64,000 nt of DNA from Pseudarthrobacter enclensis (GCF_001457025.1 NZ_KQ758602.1:1-64000); one strand, 5' to 3'. Positions 18,000 to 27,769 are shown, counted from the first letter of the stretch. Notes: generated by a model not told the origin, from the letters alone. A program made the numbers and translations.

Positions 18000-19577
18000 A
18001 TGCCCATAGACCAAAGCAAGAACGACCCCTCAGCAGGCGCCAGGAACGCCGGCGGAACCACCCCTGCAGCCGTGAAGGCCGCCAAGAAGCCCAAGCTGCT
18101 TCCGCGCCGCCGGCTCAAGGAATCCGACGTCAATGTCGTCGACCAGCCGATGCTCAAGAAGGCCCTCGGCGGAACCATCGTGGGAAACACCATGGAGTGG
18201 TACGACGTCGGCGTGTTCGGCTACCTGATCACCACCATGGGCCCGGTCTTCCTCCCGGAATCGGACCCCACCACGCAGACCCTGTTCCTGCTGGGAACGT
18301 TCGCCGCAACCTTCATCGCCCGCCCGCTGGGCGGCGTGGTCTTCGGCTGGCTCGGTGACAAGGTGGGCCGCCAGAAGATCCTCGCCGCCACCCTGATGAT
18401 CATGGCTGCCAGTACCTTCGCCGTCGGCCTGCTGCCGGGCTACGCCCAGATCGGCCTGTGGGCCGCCGGGCTGCTGGTGCTCCTCAAACTGATCCAGGGC
18501 TTTTCCACCGGCGGCGAATACGCCGGTGCCACCACGTTCGTCAGCGAATACGCCGCCGACAAGCGCCGCGGCTTCTTCGCCAGCTTCCTGGACCTGGGCA
18601 GCTACATGGGCTTTGCCATCGGCGCAGCCCTGGTCTCCGTCCTGCAGCTGACCCTGGGACAGGACACCATGGAGGACTGGGGCTGGCGCATCCCGTTCCT
18701 CGTGGCCGGTCCGCTGGGCCTGATTGCTGTGTACTTCCGGAGCAAGATCGAGGAATCCCCGCAGTTCCAGGCAACCCTGGACGCCCAGGAGGAGAACGCC
18801 AAGAACGCCACGGCCGGCGACACCGCCGCCGCCAAGGGACCCGTCGGCATCGTCAAGGCTTACTGGCGCCCCATCCTGGTGGCCATGATCGTGGTGGCAG
18901 CCGCCAACACCGCCGGCTACGCATTGACGTCCTACATGCCCACCTACCTGACCGCCTCCAAGGGCTACGACGAGGTCCACGGCACGCTGCTGACCATCCC
19001 GGTCCTGGTGATCATGAGCCTCTGCATTCCGCTGACGGGTAGGCTCTCGGACCGCATCGGCCGCCGCCCCGTCCTGTGGATCGGCGCGGTGAGCACGGTT
19101 GTCCTGGCCATCCCGGCCTTCCTGCTGATCGGGATCGGAGCAGTGTGGTCCACGCTTGCCGGCCTGGCCCTGGTGGCCTTCCCCGTCACGTTCTACGTGG
19201 CCAATCTGGCCTCTGCCCTGCCGGCCCAGTTCCCCACGTCCAGCCGCTACGGCGCCATGGGCATCGCCTACAACTTTGCGGTGGCAATCTTCGGCGGAAC
19301 CACTCCCTTCATCGTTGAGGCGCTGATCAAGTCCACCGGCAACGACATGATGCCGGCCTACTACCTGATGGCCACCTCCTTGGTAGGCGCCGTGGCTATC
19401 TACTTCCTCAAGGAATCGGCCAACCGGCCGTTGCCCGGCTCCATGCCCAGCGTGGACACCGAGGAAGAAGCACGCGAACTCGTCAAGACCCAGGACGAGA
19501 ACCCGCTGATCAACGTGGACGAACTGCCGTTCGACACCCACCCGCACCACGGAGGCAAGACTCCGGTCGACGCCTGA
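18000..19577 (+). CDS. MFS transporter, metabolite:H+ symporter (MHS/ProP-ShiA) family
   Basis: This 525-residue protein has about 12 membrane segments. The MHS signature GNTMEWYDVGVFGYL opens TM1, and the motif A loop GWLGDKVGRQKIL follows TM2. The family imports proline, betaine, shikimate, alpha-ketoglutarate, citrate or similar solutes with protons. N- and C-terminal cytoplasmic extensions of about 50 residues flank the core. Start: ATG at 18000 with AGGAG (17987-17991) eight bases before it is preferred to an ATG at 17976, which has no ribosome-binding site and would encode that sequence. It is monocistronic and ends in a strong terminator. The substrate is not deducible. Confidence 0.85.
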   Translation: MPIDQSKNDPSAGARNAGGTTPAAVKAAKKPKLLPRRRLKESDVNVVDQPMLKKALGGTIVGNTMEWYDVGVFGYLITTMGPVFLPESDPTTQTLFLLGTFAATFIARPLGGVVFGWLGDKVGRQKILAATLMIMAASTFAVGLLPGYAQIGLWAAGLLVLLKLIQGFSTGGEYAGATTFVSEYAADKRRGFFASFLDLGSYMGFAIGAALVSVLQLTLGQDTMEDWGWRIPFLVAGPLGLIAVYFRSKIEESPQFQATLDAQEENAKNATAGDTAAAKGPVGIVKAYWRPILVAMIVVAAANTAGYALTSYMPTYLTASKGYDEVHGTLLTIPVLVIMSLCIPLTGRLSDRIGRRPVLWIGAVSTVVLAIPAFLLIGIGAVWSTLAGLALVAFPVTFYVANLASALPAQFPTSSRYGAMGIAYNFAVAIFGGTTPFIVEALIKSTGNDMMPAYYLMATSLVGAVAIYFLKESANRPLPGSMPSVDTEEEARELVKTQDENPLINVDELPFDTHPHHGGKTPVDA

Positions 19578-19604
19578 CCGGCCCTCTGTTCCGCTCCGTT
19601 ACAC

Positions 19605-19640
19605 AGGACCGCCGCACCCATGCAGGGTGCGGCGGTCCTT
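19605..19640 (+). terminator. Terminator after the MHS transporter
   Basis: A perfect 15-bp stem (19605-19619 with 19625-19639, arm AGGACCGCCGCACCC) with a 5-nt loop is followed by TT. Confidence 0.85.
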
Positions 19641-19704
19641 GCGTTTAAGGTTGAGTCGTCGCCCCGGGCAGCACCCGGGACCGCACGCAGAAAGGTGGTA
19701 CGGC

Positions 19705-20814
19705 ATGGAACGCGTCCTGCGGCAGGTCCGTGCCCTCCACCGGATGGAGCCCGCCAACGCCGACCACCTGGCCGCTCTGCGGGTGGCCCTCAGCGTTGCC
19801 GTCCCGTCACTGCTGCTGCTCGCCGCCGGCCGGGCAGACCTCACCATCTACGCGGTGTTCGGCGCCCTCACCGGCATGTACGGCCGCTCCGAGCCGCACC
19901 AGCTGCGGCTCCTGCACCAGTCCCAGGCGGCCCTGGTGCTGCTCGGCGGGGTGGCGGTGGGCGTCCTGCTGTCCGTCAACCACCTGCACTCCTGGTGGCT
20001 CGTGGCCGTGGAAGCCGTGCTGGCCGGCGCGGGCTCGGTGTACTCGGACCGGGTGGGGTTGAGGCCCAACGGACCCTTCTTTGGCATCCTGGCCCTCGGA
20101 GCGTGCGCGTCGGTACCCATGGCTGTTCCCTGGCACGTGGCCCTGCTGATCGCCGCAGGCTCAGCCGCGTTCTCCATGGCGGTGGGCTTCAGCGGCTGGC
20201 TCCGGCGCCGCTCCTGGCACCGCGGCGCCATGCGCAGCATTCCTGCGCTGCAGGCGGCCGGCCGGCGCGATGTACTGATCCACGCCGCACGCTACGTGCT
20301 GGCGGTCGGCGCCGCAGGAGCCGCCGGGGTGCTCAGCGGCAGCGGGCATCCGCATTGGGCCATGGCGGCTGCCGCGGTGCCGCTTGCCGGGGCGGACCTT
20401 CCCAGCAGCGTCCGCCGCGGCATCCACCGGATCGTGGGGACGTTCCTGGGGCTGGTGGTCACCGCCGTCGTCCTCCTGCCCGGCCCATGGACGCTCACGG
20501 GTGCCTTTCCCGGGCAGCAGACGGTCCTGCTGGCCCTGCTGGTGATCCTTTTCCAGTTCACCACGGAGCTGTTCATGACGCGGCACTACGGGCTGGCCAT
20601 GGTCTCCTTCACGCCGGTCATCCTGCTGATGACCCAGCTCGCCGCACCCGCGGACCCCGGCGTCCTGATCCTGGAGCGCGCCGTCGAGACCCTGGTGGGG
20701 GCCTTGACCGGGATCGCCGTGGTGGTGGCCGTCAGGAAGTCCGGGTCGCGCAGTCCTGCCGCGCTGCTGGGGCTGGCGCCCCTACTTCGGCCGGCGCGGC
20801 GGTCCCGCCATTAG
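19705..20814 (+). CDS. FUSC-family membrane protein
   Basis: This 369-residue protein has two hydrophobic blocks (about 20-160 and 195-350) separated by a basic loop (WLRRRSWHRGAM), the arrangement of fusaric-acid-resistance/aromatic acid exporter-type proteins (FUSC). A second-half motif GTFLGLVVTAVVLL matches the FUSC_2 conserved segment. It probably exports aromatic or weak acids, or has an envelope role; this is family-based inference. ATG at 19705 follows AAAGGTGG. Its 3' end overlaps the convergent SDR gene by 33 bp. Confidence 0.75.
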   Translation: MERVLRQVRALHRMEPANADHLAALRVALSVAVPSLLLLAAGRADLTIYAVFGALTGMYGRSEPHQLRLLHQSQAALVLLGGVAVGVLLSVNHLHSWWLVAVEAVLAGAGSVYSDRVGLRPNGPFFGILALGACASVPMAVPWHVALLIAAGSAAFSMAVGFSGWLRRRSWHRGAMRSIPALQAAGRRDVLIHAARYVLAVGAAGAAGVLSGSGHPHWAMAAAAVPLAGADLPSSVRRGIHRIVGTFLGLVVTAVVLLPGPWTLTGAFPGQQTVLLALLVILFQFTTELFMTRHYGLAMVSFTPVILLMTQLAAPADPGVLILERAVETLVGALTGIAVVVAVRKSGSRSPAALLGLAPLLRPARRSRH

Positions 20815-21555
20815 CTTCGCCGGAGCCACCCGGGCCAGGGCAGCCACCACCTTGTAGCGCCTGGACGGTATGGACACGGCCTTGCCCTTCGCGTTGTCCG
20901 CCAGGCCCTCCCGCACCACGTGCCCGGCCGCCAGCCAGGCCCAGGACGGCGCCACCGATTTATCCATGCCCATCCGGTCGTGGAACTCCGTGTGCGTGAA
21001 GCCCGGGCACACCGCCGTCACCTGGATGCCGCGGCTCCGGTAGGCGAGGTTGGCCCAGCGGCTGAAGCTCAGCAGCCAGGCCTTGGCGGCGGAGTAGGTG
21101 CCGCGCGGCAGGAACGCGGCAATGCTGGCCACGTTGATGATCCTGCCGTTGCCCCGCTCCAGCATGCCGGCCAGCGCAGCGTGGGTGAGGACCAGGGCCG
21201 CTTCACAGTGCAGCTTCAGGTGCCGCCGCTCTTCCTCGGCGGAGTTGTCCTCGAAGTTGTGCAGCAGCCCGATCCCGGCGTTGTTGACCAGGATCCCCAC
21301 CGGACGCCCGGGGTCGGCGAGGCGTTCGACGACGGCGGCCAGGCCGGCGTCGTCCGTCAGGTCTGCGGGCAGCACCTCAGCCGCGGCACCGTAGCGCCGT
21401 TCCAGGTCCGCCGCGGTTTCTTCGAGCCGTTCCCGGTTGCGGGCAACGAGCACCAGGTCGCAGCCCTCGGCGGCAAGCTGCCGGGCGAATTCGGCACCGA
21501 GGCCGGCGCTGGCCCCGGTAACCAAGGCTGTTGTCCGTGAAGTGGTAGGCGTCAT
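20782..21555 (-). CDS. Short-chain dehydrogenase/reductase
   Basis: This 257-residue classical SDR has the NAD(P)-binding motif TGASAGLG, the structural NNAG motif, the active serine in NVASIA and the YxxxK pair in YSAAK. An arginine in the ARNRE segment after strand 2 favours NADP(H). It resembles the DltE/YqjQ type that reduces keto or aldehyde groups; the substrate is unknown. It lies 26 bp downstream of desD on the same strand, so read-through from the siderophore operon is possible, but a role there is not implied. Confidence 0.85.
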   Translation of the reverse strand: MTPTTSRTTALVTGASAGLGAEFARQLAAEGCDLVLVARNRERLEETAADLERRYGAAAEVLPADLTDDAGLAAVVERLADPGRPVGILVNNAGIGLLHNFEDNSAEEERRHLKLHCEAALVLTHAALAGMLERGNGRIINVASIAAFLPRGTYSAAKAWLLSFSRWANLAYRSRGIQVTAVCPGFTHTEFHDRMGMDKSVAPSWAWLAAGHVVREGLADNAKGKAVSIPSRRYKVVAALARVAPAKLMAGPPRRPK

Positions 21556-21581
21556 GCTGCAAGACTAGCCACTGCCGCCCG

Positions 21582-23459
21582 CTACCGGCTCCCCTGCCGT
21601 CCACCGAAGCGTGCCAGCGGATTGGCCAGCCGCCCGGCCATCTGCAGCCCTCCGGACGGGTCGGTGAGGTCCAGCATCTGCTGGTTGTTGCGCAGCTGCA
21701 GCCTGTTGAGGCAGGACAGCTCAAAGTCGGCGGCGAACAGGTCGTGGCGGGCGAACTGGCCGGCAAGCTCCGGATGCTGGTCCTGGTAATCCCGGATGGC
21801 GGCCGCAGCGGTTTCCCAGAAGGTGTCCTGGCCCAGCATGCCGTCCTCCTCGAGGAGTGCCGAGAGGAACCGGAAGATGCAGTCGAAGATGTCGGTGAAG
21901 ATGGCCAGCACCTTTTCGCCGTCCGGGATGGCCGTTTGGATCCGGGCCACCTCCTCCGGAAGGTTCAGCCGGTCCCCCATCACCACGATCTCCTCGGCGA
22001 TGTCCTTCATGACGGCCCGGACCGGGACGCCGTCCTCGAGCACCAGGATGACGTTCTCGCCGTGCGGCATGAAGGCGAGTTCATAGCTGAACAGGCAGTG
22101 CACCAGCGGCACCAGGTACGCCTCGAAGTAGCGGCGCAGCCATTCCGCCGCCGGCATCCCCGAGCGCTCGATGAGGGCTGAAACCATGGGCTTTCCGCTG
22201 GCGTCCACGTGCAGCAGCGATGCCATGGTGGCCAGCTGCTGGCCGTCCCGCAGGAGCGGCAGCGGGCTTTCCCGCCACAGGGCGGAAAGCATCTTGCGGT
22301 ACGGCGAGCCGGTGGCTGACGCAGCCTCGTAGGTCCGGTTGTGGTAGCCGATGGCGGCAATTTCGCCGATCATGGTGAAGCCGCGTTCCTGGAGGGCACC
22401 TTCAGCTTCGATCAGTGTCCGCAGCCAGTCGTTGATGGCCGGGGTGGCCTTCATGTACTGCGGTGACAGCCCGCGCATGAAGCCCATGTTCAGCACCGAC
22501 ATGGCGGTCTTCACGTAGGTCCTGGCCGGGACGCTGGTGTTGAAGAAGGTCCGGATGGACTGCTGCGCCTGGTAGGTGTCGGCGCCGGTTCCGAGGTGGA
22601 CGATGCGCCGCCGGGCGATTTCCGCCGCGAACGTTACCGTCAGCTTGTTTTCCCACTGCCACGGGTGGACCGGCATGAAGTAGTAGTGGTTCGGGTCAAG
22701 GCCCTGCAACTCAAGGTCCCTCGCGAATTCCCCTGGCAGGGTCCCGAGCTCGGCCTCCAGGTGGGCCGTGTAGTCCAGGCCTTCGCTGGAGGTGAAGACG
22801 GCGTGGCTGCGGTGGACGGCGATCCATTCCAGCTGCACCGGCGCCCCGGTTTCCGGGGCGAAGGAAAGGTAGTCGCTGATGCCGAACCCCAGCCGGCCGT
22901 TGTTGGCCACGAAGCAGGGGTGGCCCTCCGTCATGCTCCGCTCGATCGCTTGGAAGTCTGCGGCGGCGTCCAGGCCACCGGTAATGCCCGCAGCAAGTTC
23001 GGCGGCCGACGGCTGGCCGGCCCACTGCTTGTAGGCGTAGCTGGCCAGGGTGCTGCTGACCTCTTCGAGGTAGACGGGAAGCATCTGGAGGTTGATGCCC
23101 AAGGGCCCGTGGAAGACCGTGATGAACTCCAGCACGTCCAGCGGCGCTTCGGTGCCGTCCTGGAGGTGCCGGAGGGAGGCGGCGTCGATCGACCAGTGCT
23201 CCAGCTCAAGGATCCTGGCGGTGAAGCGGTATTCGTGCACTCCGTCCGCGCTCCGCACCCGGTACAGGCCGGCCTCCGGCGCGGCGCCGGCGGGTGCAGC
23301 GGCAACGTGTTCCGGCGTGAGGATCCGCTCGTGCGAGAACTCGGCGAGCGCCTTGCGGAGCAGGTGCCGGTTGGCGGCGTCCCAGCGTTCGCCGGAGAGG
23401 TGCGGTACGGCGGCCGCTGTGCCGGGCAGGGAAACGGTGGATTCAAGCTGGACGGTCAC
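21582..23459 (-). CDS. desD: NIS siderophore synthetase, desferrioxamine type
   Basis: This 625-residue IucA/IucC-family, NRPS-independent synthetase contains EGHPCFVANNGRLG, MPVHPWQWE and HGENVIL motifs that form the ATP and carboxylate site. In the desferrioxamine pathway it condenses N-hydroxy-N-succinyl (or acetyl) cadaverine units and closes the macrocycle using ATP. It is the last gene of desA-desB-desC-desD, overlapping desC by 4 bp. The gene order and enzyme set match the Streptomyces des cluster. Whether the product is desferrioxamine E, B or another hydroxamate cannot be read from sequence. Confidence 0.9.
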   Translation of the reverse strand: MTVQLESTVSLPGTAAAVPHLSGERWDAANRHLLRKALAEFSHERILTPEHVAAAPAGAAPEAGLYRVRSADGVHEYRFTARILELEHWSIDAASLRHLQDGTEAPLDVLEFITVFHGPLGINLQMLPVYLEEVSSTLASYAYKQWAGQPSAAELAAGITGGLDAAADFQAIERSMTEGHPCFVANNGRLGFGISDYLSFAPETGAPVQLEWIAVHRSHAVFTSSEGLDYTAHLEAELGTLPGEFARDLELQGLDPNHYYFMPVHPWQWENKLTVTFAAEIARRRIVHLGTGADTYQAQQSIRTFFNTSVPARTYVKTAMSVLNMGFMRGLSPQYMKATPAINDWLRTLIEAEGALQERGFTMIGEIAAIGYHNRTYEAASATGSPYRKMLSALWRESPLPLLRDGQQLATMASLLHVDASGKPMVSALIERSGMPAAEWLRRYFEAYLVPLVHCLFSYELAFMPHGENVILVLEDGVPVRAVMKDIAEEIVVMGDRLNLPEEVARIQTAIPDGEKVLAIFTDIFDCIFRFLSALLEEDGMLGQDTFWETAAAAIRDYQDQHPELAGQFARHDLFAADFELSCLNRLQLRNNQQMLDLTDPSGGLQMAGRLANPLARFGGRQGSR

Positions 23460-24058
23460 AGTGCAACTCCCTGCAGGGTGGTGGTCGGGGTTTGGGCGGC
23501 GGTAATGTCCGCGGCGTCCCCGCTAACGCGCAGGGCCTTGCGGGCGGCCAGGTAGTCGGCCCGGCTGCAGAAACTCAGCAGGGCTTCCTTGTCCGGCAGG
23601 GTAACCAGGCCTTCGGGCTGGAATCCCAGCCGTTCATTGAGGGCGTGGATTTTGGTGTTCCGGGCGTCGGGTTCCACCACCACCCGTTCCACTCCCGGCT
23701 TGGCAAAGAGCCTGCCGAGGACGGCGTCCATGACGGCGGTGGTGTAGCCGAGTTGAGGGTCCCCCGGCGGCGGCGCCACCAGCAGGTGCATGCCCATGTC
23801 GCCGGGCTGGACGGCGTACAGCCCGGCCAATGGTGACGCGGCGGGAAGGTACTCCTCCATGAGAAAGGCGGGGACGCCGCCGTCGAGCCCCAGCAGGGCG
23901 TGGTGGTGGCCGCTGGCCTGGATCCTGGCGTACTCCTCCACCACGTCCTCCAGGTCCGCGGCCAGCATGCCCCAGAAGGAGGCGTAGGGCCGGGTGACCC
24001 AGCTGTGCAGCAGCGGCGCATCGGCGCGGGCGTCCAGGCAGCGGAAATCGAACCTCAA
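23456..24058 (-). CDS. desC: N-hydroxycadaverine acyltransferase (GNAT)
   Basis: This 200-residue GNAT-fold protein of the IucB/DesC type starts [30 protein letters not shown], typical of siderophore N-acyltransferases. Acyl-CoA binding is near [15 protein letters not shown] and the C-terminal [19 protein letters not shown] is the conserved GNAT end. It should acylate N-hydroxycadaverine with succinyl- or acetyl-CoA. It overlaps desB upstream and desD downstream by 4 bp each. A Pro/Thr-rich tail of ~25 residues after the GNAT core is unusual but looks harmless. Confidence 0.88.
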   Translation of the reverse strand: MRFDFRCLDARADAPLLHSWVTRPYASFWGMLAADLEDVVEEYARIQASGHHHALLGLDGGVPAFLMEEYLPAASPLAGLYAVQPGDMGMHLLVAPPPGDPQLGYTTAVMDAVLGRLFAKPGVERVVVEPDARNTKIHALNERLGFQPEGLVTLPDKEALLSFCSRADYLAARKALRVSGDAADITAAQTPTTTLQGVAL

Positions 24059-25395
24059 GCGGACACCTCCACGGCAACCCCTGCAGGCGCGCCGAACTGT
24101 TGGAACGCGATGCTGCGCTCCACCGGGTACACCTCGCGGCCGGTGATTTCCCGGAGGATGCAGGAGTTCCGGTAGGCGCCCATGCCCAGGTCCGGGGAGA
24201 CAAACCCGTGCGTGTGCAGCTCGGCGTTCTGGACGAAGATCTCCCCCGGCTCCACGCCGGTGCTGTAGTTCCGGTCCACGGCGAACCGGCCGGCACCGTC
24301 CCGGGCGATCCGGTCCCCGATGCCGGCGAGGAAGCCGGGTTCCCGGTAGCCGTAGCCGGTGGCCAGCACCACGGCCTCGCTGTCCAACGTGTAGGAGGTG
24401 CCCTGTTCACCGTGGCTCAGGTGCAGGACATGGGTGCCGGCGGCGTGGTCCCACTCCGCCGAGATGAGCGTGGAATGCGTCAGCAGTTGCGTGTCCACCA
24501 TGCCGGTGAGGCTTCGCGTGTACAGGAGGTCGTAGATGGCATCGATCAGGTCTGAATTGATGCCCTTGTACAGGTTCTTCTGCTGCTTGTTGAGCTGGTC
24601 GCGCTGCTGCGCCGGCAGGTGGTGGAAGTAGTCCACATACTCGGGCGAGGTCATTTCCAGGGTCAGCTTGGTGTACTCCAGCGGGAAGAACCGGCCGGAA
24701 CGGGTTACCCAGTTCAGCTGGTAGCCGTGGGCGTCGGCGTCCTGGAGCAGCTCGTAGTAGACCTCGGCCGCGCTCTGGCCGCTGCCCAGGACGGTGATGC
24801 TGCGCTTGCGCTGCAGTTCGGCCTTCCGGGCCAGGTAGTCGGCATTGTGGAACACCAGTCCCCCGCCCCCGGCGGCGGAACCCGCCAGGATGCCTTGCGC
24901 AGCCGCCGGCACGTACGGCGAGGTGCCGGTGCCCAGCACCAGCCGCCGCGCGTGCAGCACCTCCGGCCCGTCCGGACCGGACACGGACAGCCGGTACACG
25001 CCGTCGTCGTACGCCACCTCCTGGACCGCCGTGCCAAAGCGCACGGACGGCAGCTGCCCGGCCACCCACTGGCAGTACTGGTTGTACTCGGCCCGCAGCG
25101 GGTAGAAGTTTTCCCGGATGTAGAACCGATACAGCCGGCCGGTCTGCTTGAGGAAGTTCAGGAACGAATAGGGCGAGGTGGGGTCCGCCATGGTCACCAG
25201 GTCCGCCATGAAGGGGACCTGCAGGTGGGCAGGCTCCAGCATCATGCCCGGGTGCCAGTCGAAGGAGTCCCGCTGCTCGAGGAAGACGCCGGTGAGGCCC
25301 TCCAGGGGTTCGGCGAGTGCGGCGAGGCCCAGGTTGAAGGGGCCGACGCCGATGGCGGCGAAGTCGTGGACGGCGGGGTTCGTGGGGGTGCTCAT
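24055..25395 (-). CDS. desB: Cadaverine (lysine-type) N-monooxygenase
   Basis: This 446-residue flavin N-hydroxylase has the FAD-binding [12 protein letters not shown] at about 16-27, NADPH-binding [15 protein letters not shown], and the family C-terminal ATGY motif [10 protein letters not shown]. IucD/SidA relatives hydroxylate lysine or ornithine. With a decarboxylase upstream and a NIS synthetase downstream, cadaverine is the more likely substrate. The product feeds DesC. Gene overlaps of 4 bp on both sides indicate a single coupled transcript. Confidence 0.9.
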   Translation of the reverse strand: MSTPTNPAVHDFAAIGVGPFNLGLAALAEPLEGLTGVFLEQRDSFDWHPGMMLEPAHLQVPFMADLVTMADPTSPYSFLNFLKQTGRLYRFYIRENFYPLRAEYNQYCQWVAGQLPSVRFGTAVQEVAYDDGVYRLSVSGPDGPEVLHARRLVLGTGTSPYVPAAAQGILAGSAAGGGGLVFHNADYLARKAELQRKRSITVLGSGQSAAEVYYELLQDADAHGYQLNWVTRSGRFFPLEYTKLTLEMTSPEYVDYFHHLPAQQRDQLNKQQKNLYKGINSDLIDAIYDLLYTRSLTGMVDTQLLTHSTLISAEWDHAAGTHVLHLSHGEQGTSYTLDSEAVVLATGYGYREPGFLAGIGDRIARDGAGRFAVDRNYSTGVEPGEIFVQNAELHTHGFVSPDLGMGAYRNSCILREITGREVYPVERSIAFQQFGAPAGVAVEVSA

Positions 25396-26999
25396 GCCGT
25401 TGCCGCCTTCGCCAGGAGGTCCGCGCCGGTGCTGCGCAGGAGGTTGATGATCTGCGCGATGTCCTCGAGTGTTGCTTCGGCGTTGAGGAGGGTGAATTTC
25501 AGGTAATGCCGGCCGGCCACCGTGGTTCCGGCCACCACCGCGTTGCCGGAGGCGAACACGGCGGCGCGGATGGCCGGGTTGAGGGCGTCGGCTTCCTCGT
25601 CGGACAGCCGGGCGCCGGTGCCCAGGACCGGGCGGTACCGGAACACCAGGGTGCTGAGCTGGGGCGGCGCGGCGAGTTCGAAGTCGTCGTCGGAGTCCAG
25701 GAGGGTTCCTACGCGGGCAGCGAGGTCGATTGCCTCGTCGAAGAGTGCGCCGACGGCGTCCGCACCCATGATCCGGAGGGTCATCCAGAGCTTGAGCGCG
25801 TCGAAGCGGCGGGTGGTCTGGATGCTCTTGTCCACCTGGTTGGGGATGTCCGCCAGGGCGGCGCTTTCAGGGTTGAGGTAGTCGGCGTAGTAGGTGATGT
25901 GGCGCAGCATGGCGGCGTCGCGGACCAGCAGGGCGCTGGAGCTGACCGGCTGGAAGAAGGTCTTGTGGAAGTCCACGGTGACGGAGTCGGCCAGGCCGAT
26001 GCCGTCCAGGAGGTGCCGGTAGCGGCCGGACACCATCAGCCCTCCGCCGTAGGCCGCGTCCACGTGGAACCATGCCCCGTAGGCGCGGGCCAGGGCGGCG
26101 AGGTCGGCCAGCGGGTCCACCGCGCCGAAGTCCGTGGTCCCGGCGGTGGCCACCACTGCCATGGCGGTCAGGCCGGCGTCGTGCGCTTCCGCCATCGCCG
26201 CGGCCAGGGCTGCGGGATCCATGCGGTGGTTGTCCGTGCAGGGGACGGTGACCACCGCGTCGTAGCCCAGGCCCAGCATGGACGCCGATTTCTGCACGCT
26301 GAAGTGGCCGTCCTGCGAGGTGAAGATCCGCAGGGTGTCCAGCAGCGCGGGCAGGCGCAGCCCGTGGTTGGCCGGATCCCGGCGGAGCCCCGCCACGGCG
26401 TGGTTGCGGGCGATCAGGAGTCCCTGCAGGTTGGACTGGCTGCCACCTGAGGTGAAGACGCCGTCCGCTCCGGCGCCGAGGCCCAGCCGGCCGGCGGCCC
26501 AGTCGATGAGGCGCCGCTCGATCATGGTGGCACCGGCGCTCTGGTCCCAGGTGTCCAGCGAGGAATTCACGGCGGACAGCACGGCCTCGCCCACCAGGGC
26601 CGGGATCACCACGGGGCAGTTGAGGTGCGCCGCATACTTCGGGTCATGGAAGTAGACGGCGTCGCGGAGGTACACCTCCTCGAGTTCCTGCAGGACTGCG
26701 GCGGTGTCCGGCAGCGGGGTGTCCAGGTCCACCGCGCCAACGCGCGCCTTCATTTCCGAGGGCCCGACGCCGGTGAACGGCCGGGTGGTCCGCTCCAGCT
26801 TTGTTGCCACGGCGGTGACGCCCTGCAGCACCTGGGCCACGTAGCGCGGCGAGTTGCGGGCATTGAAGAGGTGGTTGGTGGCCCCGAGGGCAAGTTCCAC
26901 GCGGGAGCCGAAGTCCTGCCCCGGCGGGTCCTGATGGGGTGGGTTGTGGCTGGTGGAGTTGTCCACCCGCATCTCATCAAGTCGGGGCATCAGCGGCAC
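25392..26999 (-). CDS. desA: PLP-dependent lysine decarboxylase of the siderophore operon
   Basis: This is a group II decarboxylase. Motifs are [21 protein letters not shown] and the PLP lysine in [10 protein letters not shown]. It should convert L-lysine to cadaverine, the first desferrioxamine step; a diaminobutyrate decarboxylase is the alternative family reading, but the operon favours lysine. Start choice: the longest frame begins at 27032, only 4 bp from the iron box, leaving no room for promoter and ribosome-binding site. A GTG at 26999 sits behind AAAGGAAG (27004-27011), and an ATG lies at 26990. I use 26999; the protein is then 535 residues. Confidence 0.88.
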   Translation of the reverse strand: MPLMPRLDEMRVDNSTSHNPPHQDPPGQDFGSRVELALGATNHLFNARNSPRYVAQVLQGVTAVATKLERTTRPFTGVGPSEMKARVGAVDLDTPLPDTAAVLQELEEVYLRDAVYFHDPKYAAHLNCPVVIPALVGEAVLSAVNSSLDTWDQSAGATMIERRLIDWAAGRLGLGAGADGVFTSGGSQSNLQGLLIARNHAVAGLRRDPANHGLRLPALLDTLRIFTSQDGHFSVQKSASMLGLGYDAVVTVPCTDNHRMDPAALAAAMAEAHDAGLTAMAVVATAGTTDFGAVDPLADLAALARAYGAWFHVDAAYGGGLMVSGRYRHLLDGIGLADSVTVDFHKTFFQPVSSSALLVRDAAMLRHITYYADYLNPESAALADIPNQVDKSIQTTRRFDALKLWMTLRIMGADAVGALFDEAIDLAARVGTLLDSDDDFELAAPPQLSTLVFRYRPVLGTGARLSDEEADALNPAIRAAVFASGNAVVAGTTVAGRHYLKFTLLNAEATLEDIAQIINLLRSTGADLLAKAATA

Positions 27000-27035
27000 G
27001 GATCTTCCTTTGGTCAGCAATTTGTCGAGCATTGC

Positions 27036-27054
27036 GTAGGTAAGCCTTACTTAG
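27036..27054 (-). promoter_or_regulatory. Iron box (IdeR/DmdR/DtxR-type operator) of the des operon
   Basis: GTAGGTAAGCCTTACTTAG matches the 19-bp consensus TTAGGTTAGSCTAACCTAA at 14 positions, including the central TAAGCCTTA-like core, and is itself nearly palindromic. It lies immediately upstream of desA. Under iron sufficiency an IdeR/DmdR repressor with Fe2+ would shut the operon; this is known for des genes in Streptomyces and inferred here. Confidence 0.75.
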
Positions 27055-27317
27055 GTTGCCCTTTTAAGCAAACTTTTGTGCCCTATTTCTTTCCAGCCCC
27101 GGATTTCCGCGGTTCCCGCCCTGCGCGCGGCGTCATTGACTGGTGTTCCGCGAGGCCCATGCCGCACAATATCCGCCGCCGTCCGAACCTCCCCCTTGAC
27201 CGCAGGCCCGGACGGACGGCCCGCCGGCGGTGAACGCCTCGGGGGCGCAGCGGGACCGCGCGTGGCTAGGGTAACCGGCGCCATCCCAGTGCGGCCGGCA
27301 ACGCCAAAGGGGGAAGC

Positions 27318-27662
27318 ATGGAACAGCCGGCAACCGGCGTGGCAGGATTCCGCGAAGTGGACGAGCACGGCAAACCGCAGGCTCCCGAAGCGGGCACTCC
27401 CGCGGACGCGGGGAACCGCCCCGGGGGCCCTCGCATCAATCCCTACATCGCGGTGCTGTGGGCGGTCTCCGCAGCACTGCTGGCAGGGGGTGCCTGGTGG
27501 ATTTCGGCCGGCATCTCGAACTCCGGACCCATCACCGGAACGGCGCCCGCCCTGACCTACCTGGCCATCAGCATGGCGCCGCAGGCCATTGCTGCCGGCC
27601 TGGCCATCGCAGTGGGCTTGCTGTTCTGGCACGCACACCAGTGGCGGCGCCGGCACGACTGA
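27318..27662 (+). CDS. Hypothetical membrane protein with two helices
   Basis: This 114-residue protein has a polar, Pro/Gly-rich cytoplasmic N-terminus of about 40 residues, two transmembrane helices (about 42-66 and 78-104) and a short basic end (HQWRRRHD). A purine-rich AAAGGGGGA precedes the ATG. It is divergent from desA, with the iron box between them, but 260 bp away. I recognise no family and see no operon partner; the function is unknown. Codon use fits its neighbours. Confidence 0.65.
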   Translation: MEQPATGVAGFREVDEHGKPQAPEAGTPADAGNRPGGPRINPYIAVLWAVSAALLAGGAWWISAGISNSGPITGTAPALTYLAISMAPQAIAAGLAIAVGLLFWHAHQWRRRHD

Positions 27663-27744
27663 GCATGTGCGGCAGCGGGTCCCGGCCTGGGCGCACCGGC
27701 CTTCAGGAGGGACATCTTCGCCGGTCCCGGACTTGCCGGGCGGT

Positions 27745-27769
27745 TAGTAAGCATGCTTAGGTATTGGGG
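27745..27769 (+). promoter_or_regulatory. Shared leader motif TAGTAAGCATG...TATTGGGG (copy 1)
   Basis: TAGTAAGCATGCTTA contains the perfect palindrome TAAGCATGCTTA and is followed two bases later by TATTGGGG. The same combination, with one base less between the parts, stands upstream of the GlsB-like gene (55329-55352). Both lie 60-75 bp before a start codon. It looks like a regulatory element or promoter shared by small stress-type genes. Confidence 0.5.

Noticed and set aside
18030..19550. 506-codon frame antisense to the MHS transporter
   Set aside because: The His/Gly/Asp-rich composition with no domain pattern is typical of shadows; the plus-strand protein has clear MFS motifs.
27745..27761. 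Second iron box upstream of the CxC protein gene
   Set aside because: GTTAGTAAGCATGCTTAGG has the TTAG/CTTAG flavour but the centre is GCATGC rather than the AGSCT core of IdeR sites. The better explanation is the element shared with 55329.
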